Part shown: positions 62,922 through 64,000 of the stretch, one piece after another
Layout of the letters: every line of letters starts with the position of its first letter
Position numbering within the stretch: position 1 is the stretch's first letter
Assembly (NCBI RefSeq): GCF_036324505.1
Contig: NC_086366.1
Coordinates: 10,533,927-10,597,926, forward strand
Reading direction: 5' to 3'
Length of the DNA stretch: 64,000 nucleotides
From: Eleginops maclovinus
Taxonomy: Eukaryota > Chordata > Actinopteri > Perciformes > Eleginopidae
Notes under the pieces: generated by a model
Seen by the model: the letters and a program-made list of their open reading frames with translations, nothing else
The model's database searches: none
What the model was told of the DNA's origin: nothing
Made by a program: the position numbers and the translations under genes

Positions 62922-64000
62922 TGTCTGTCTGTGTGTCTGTGTGTCTGTGTGTGTGTGTCTTCCAGGTGCTTGGCTGTAGTAGGACTGCAGCAGTGCAGTG
63001 TCGGTGGGGGGAAGGGTGTGTGTGTCTGCAATGCCCTGCTGGACAGGAGCCTTCCAAGGTGAGACTGCTAGCTGAAATTAAATTATTAATTACAACTCTG
63101 CTTTCAAAGTATATTTTGCTATCAAGTACTTTTGGTTCCTTATAAGTCATTGGCTGTCTCTTTATAGTCTACAAACGTTCTCCCCATCTTCCTTTATTTT
63201 TCTCCCCTCCCTACCCAACCTGTTTAAATACTCAAGTTTCAGCAAGGTGAATTTCTCCTTGTCTGTAAATGTAGAGCTTAAAAAATATAACAAATTACTT
63301 ACATTTATTTATGTGAAAGTGTAAAGCAGATTTCATTGTTTTTTTCCAGCTAACAGAGAGACACTCATGCTTGCTATCACCAAAAGGATGCTCTTATTTT
63401 GTGCTTAGTGGCCTTTTTCGCTTGAGTTTAAAACTGTTTCTTTCTTGCCAGACTTGTGGGCAGATCAAAAGTCCAACAGAGGAAGTGCAATGTCAGTTGT
63501 GCCCGACTGGAAGCTTTTCAGATGCATTGGACTCTAAACCTTGCGGCCCCTACACAGACTGCCAGATCCTCAGCCGTAAGGCTAGAACCCCTGGCACTGC
63601 AACTTCAGATGCTGTCTGTGGGGATTGTCTGCCTGGGTAAGGCTTACCTGTCTGCTTGTAATTTGTTTCAAATTAGGTCCTGTCATTCACTTAGCGCTCT
63701 AATAATGCTCTTTTGTCTTATTTCTTTGTCTTTCTCTTTGCAGGTTTAACATTGCCAAAGGAGAAGTTTCCACCCAAAGTCTATGTGTTAAAAGTAAGCA
63801 AGTCCTAGAGTTTGTGTCTGAAATAGTTATTTAAGTCCATCATTCAGTTCACAATTATTATCCATTCCTATGGAGATAGAGACCATGCTCTCACACCCTG
63901 CTCTCTTTTTTCTCTGTTCCTTCTTCTTCTAATTTTTCTCAGCATCTTTGCATGTCAGAAAGGTGCGTACAGTAGGTAAAAGACCCTCCAGTGGTGCAGG
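62646..64000 (+). CDS. relt: relt, TNF receptor superfamily member 19-like (5' part; runs off the window)
   Basis: RELT is a type I membrane receptor of the TNF receptor superfamily expressed in lymphoid tissue (family knowledge). Coding exons here: 62646-62687, 62966-63058, 63452-63636, 63744-63793, and from 63943 to beyond 64000; junctions keep frame. The product starts MRNHLCCSALVLLTVLGCSR, a signal peptide, followed by the cysteine-rich ectodomain: CVCLQCPAGQEP, CQLCPTGSFSDALDSKPCGP, TATSDAVCGDCLPGF. These align by eye with human RELT QCPPGEEP, CRPCPPGTFSAAWGSSPCQP and ATRDTLCGDCWPGW. The membrane segment and cytoplasmic RELT region are outside the window. Lying just downstream of arhgef17, as I recall for human, supports the name over other TNFR members. 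Confidence 0.88.
62824..62959. repeat. (TG)n microsatellite with TCTG interruptions, adjacent to a 3' splice site
   Basis: A TG run of about 95 bp, then ctgtctgtctgtgtgtctg-type units, then another TG run ending six bases before the relt exon 2 boundary. Confidence 0.98.
62966..63058 (+). CDS. relt: relt exon 2: signal-peptide end and first cysteine-rich segment
   Basis: 31 codons, VLGCSRTAAVQCRWGEGCVC then LQCPAGQEPSK, phase 0 both sides. The acceptor is tgtgtgtcttccag: its pyrimidine tract is only tcttcc because a TG microsatellite fills the position where the tract should be. Confidence 0.85.
63452..63636 (+). CDS. relt: relt exon 3: TNFR cysteine-rich domain
   Basis: Encodes TCGQIKSPTEEVQCQLCPTG through SDAVCGDCLPG, with the C-x2-C and paired Cys spacing of a TNFR repeat. 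Acceptor ctttcttgccag; the donor GG|GTAAGG splits a Gly codon. Confidence 0.92.
63744..63793 (+). CDS. relt: relt exon 4: end of cysteine-rich region
   Basis: 50-nt exon, FNIAKGEVSTQSLCVK, between acceptor tttctctttgcag and donor AAA|GTAAGC (one base carried over). Confidence 0.85.
63943..64000 (+). CDS. relt: relt exon 5 (start only): juxtamembrane stalk
   Basis: Acceptor aatttttctcag. It reads SLHVRKVRTVGKRPSSGAG up to the window end, a basic, Ser/Gly-rich stalk like human RRARRGVEVAAGASSGG. An internal GT (AAG|GTGCGT at 63960) could be used as an early donor instead; the window ends too soon to tell. Confidence 0.7.

Overview
The window reads as vertebrate, almost certainly teleost (probably percomorph), genomic DNA. 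It is a low-GC, intron-rich landscape with very long CA/TG microsatellites, Tc1-like elements with fish-type inverted repeats, a tRNA-derived SINE, LINE 3' tails with the 'ataaataaag' end typical of fish non-LTR elements, and a hAT-like element with a clean 8-bp target duplication. Nothing suggests bacterial or phage sequence.

Two protein genes can be read with confidence, both on the + strand. (1) arhgef17 (Rho guanine nucleotide exchange factor 17, TEM4/p164-RhoGEF). I reconstructed 24 coding exons between 23012 and 43763. The spliced reading frame is 3174 nt (1057 codons plus stop), every junction is in phase, and every intron has GT..AG ends. It encodes a DH domain, a PH-like region, an acidic Ser-rich linker and a C-terminal beta-propeller-like (WD40-like) half. 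The long N-terminal exon known from the family (human protein about 2,060 residues) is not here and presumably lies upstream of base 1. If so, 1-32330 is mostly its first intron, and the exon at 23012-23233 is an alternative first exon giving a short isoform. (2) relt (TNFRSF19L), whose signal peptide and cysteine-rich ectodomain begin at 62646 and run off the window end at 64000. I recall ARHGEF17 and RELT as neighbours in human 11q13, so the order seen here supports both names.

Layout: 1-23011, no recognised coding exon, rich in microsatellites, with one deleted Tc1 copy (about 14979-15425). 23012-43763, arhgef17 coding exons. Their introns contain a complete Tc1-like element (29649-31149) carrying a probable hAT-like fragment, a LINE 3' end (about 31835-32262), and an intact elongator tRNA-Met(CAT) gene (35482-35554). 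43764 to about 47370, probable long arhgef17 3' UTR including a common fish dispersed repeat. About 47400-62612, intergenic or relt 5' non-coding region, with two candidate first exons or promoters (near 47760 and 49906), a LINE tail, a SINE and the 827-bp hAT-like element. 62613-64000, relt 5' exons.

I found no sign of an undescribed multi-gene system. The most interesting points are the in-phase alternative first exon of arhgef17, a TG tract ending seven bases before the relt exon 2 boundary (a CFTR-exon-9-like arrangement), an overlapping upstream ORF at the relt start, the intronic tRNA gene, the hAT-like element with its target duplication, and several perfect hairpins. All identifications are by reading and memory of protein families. 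No database search was run.
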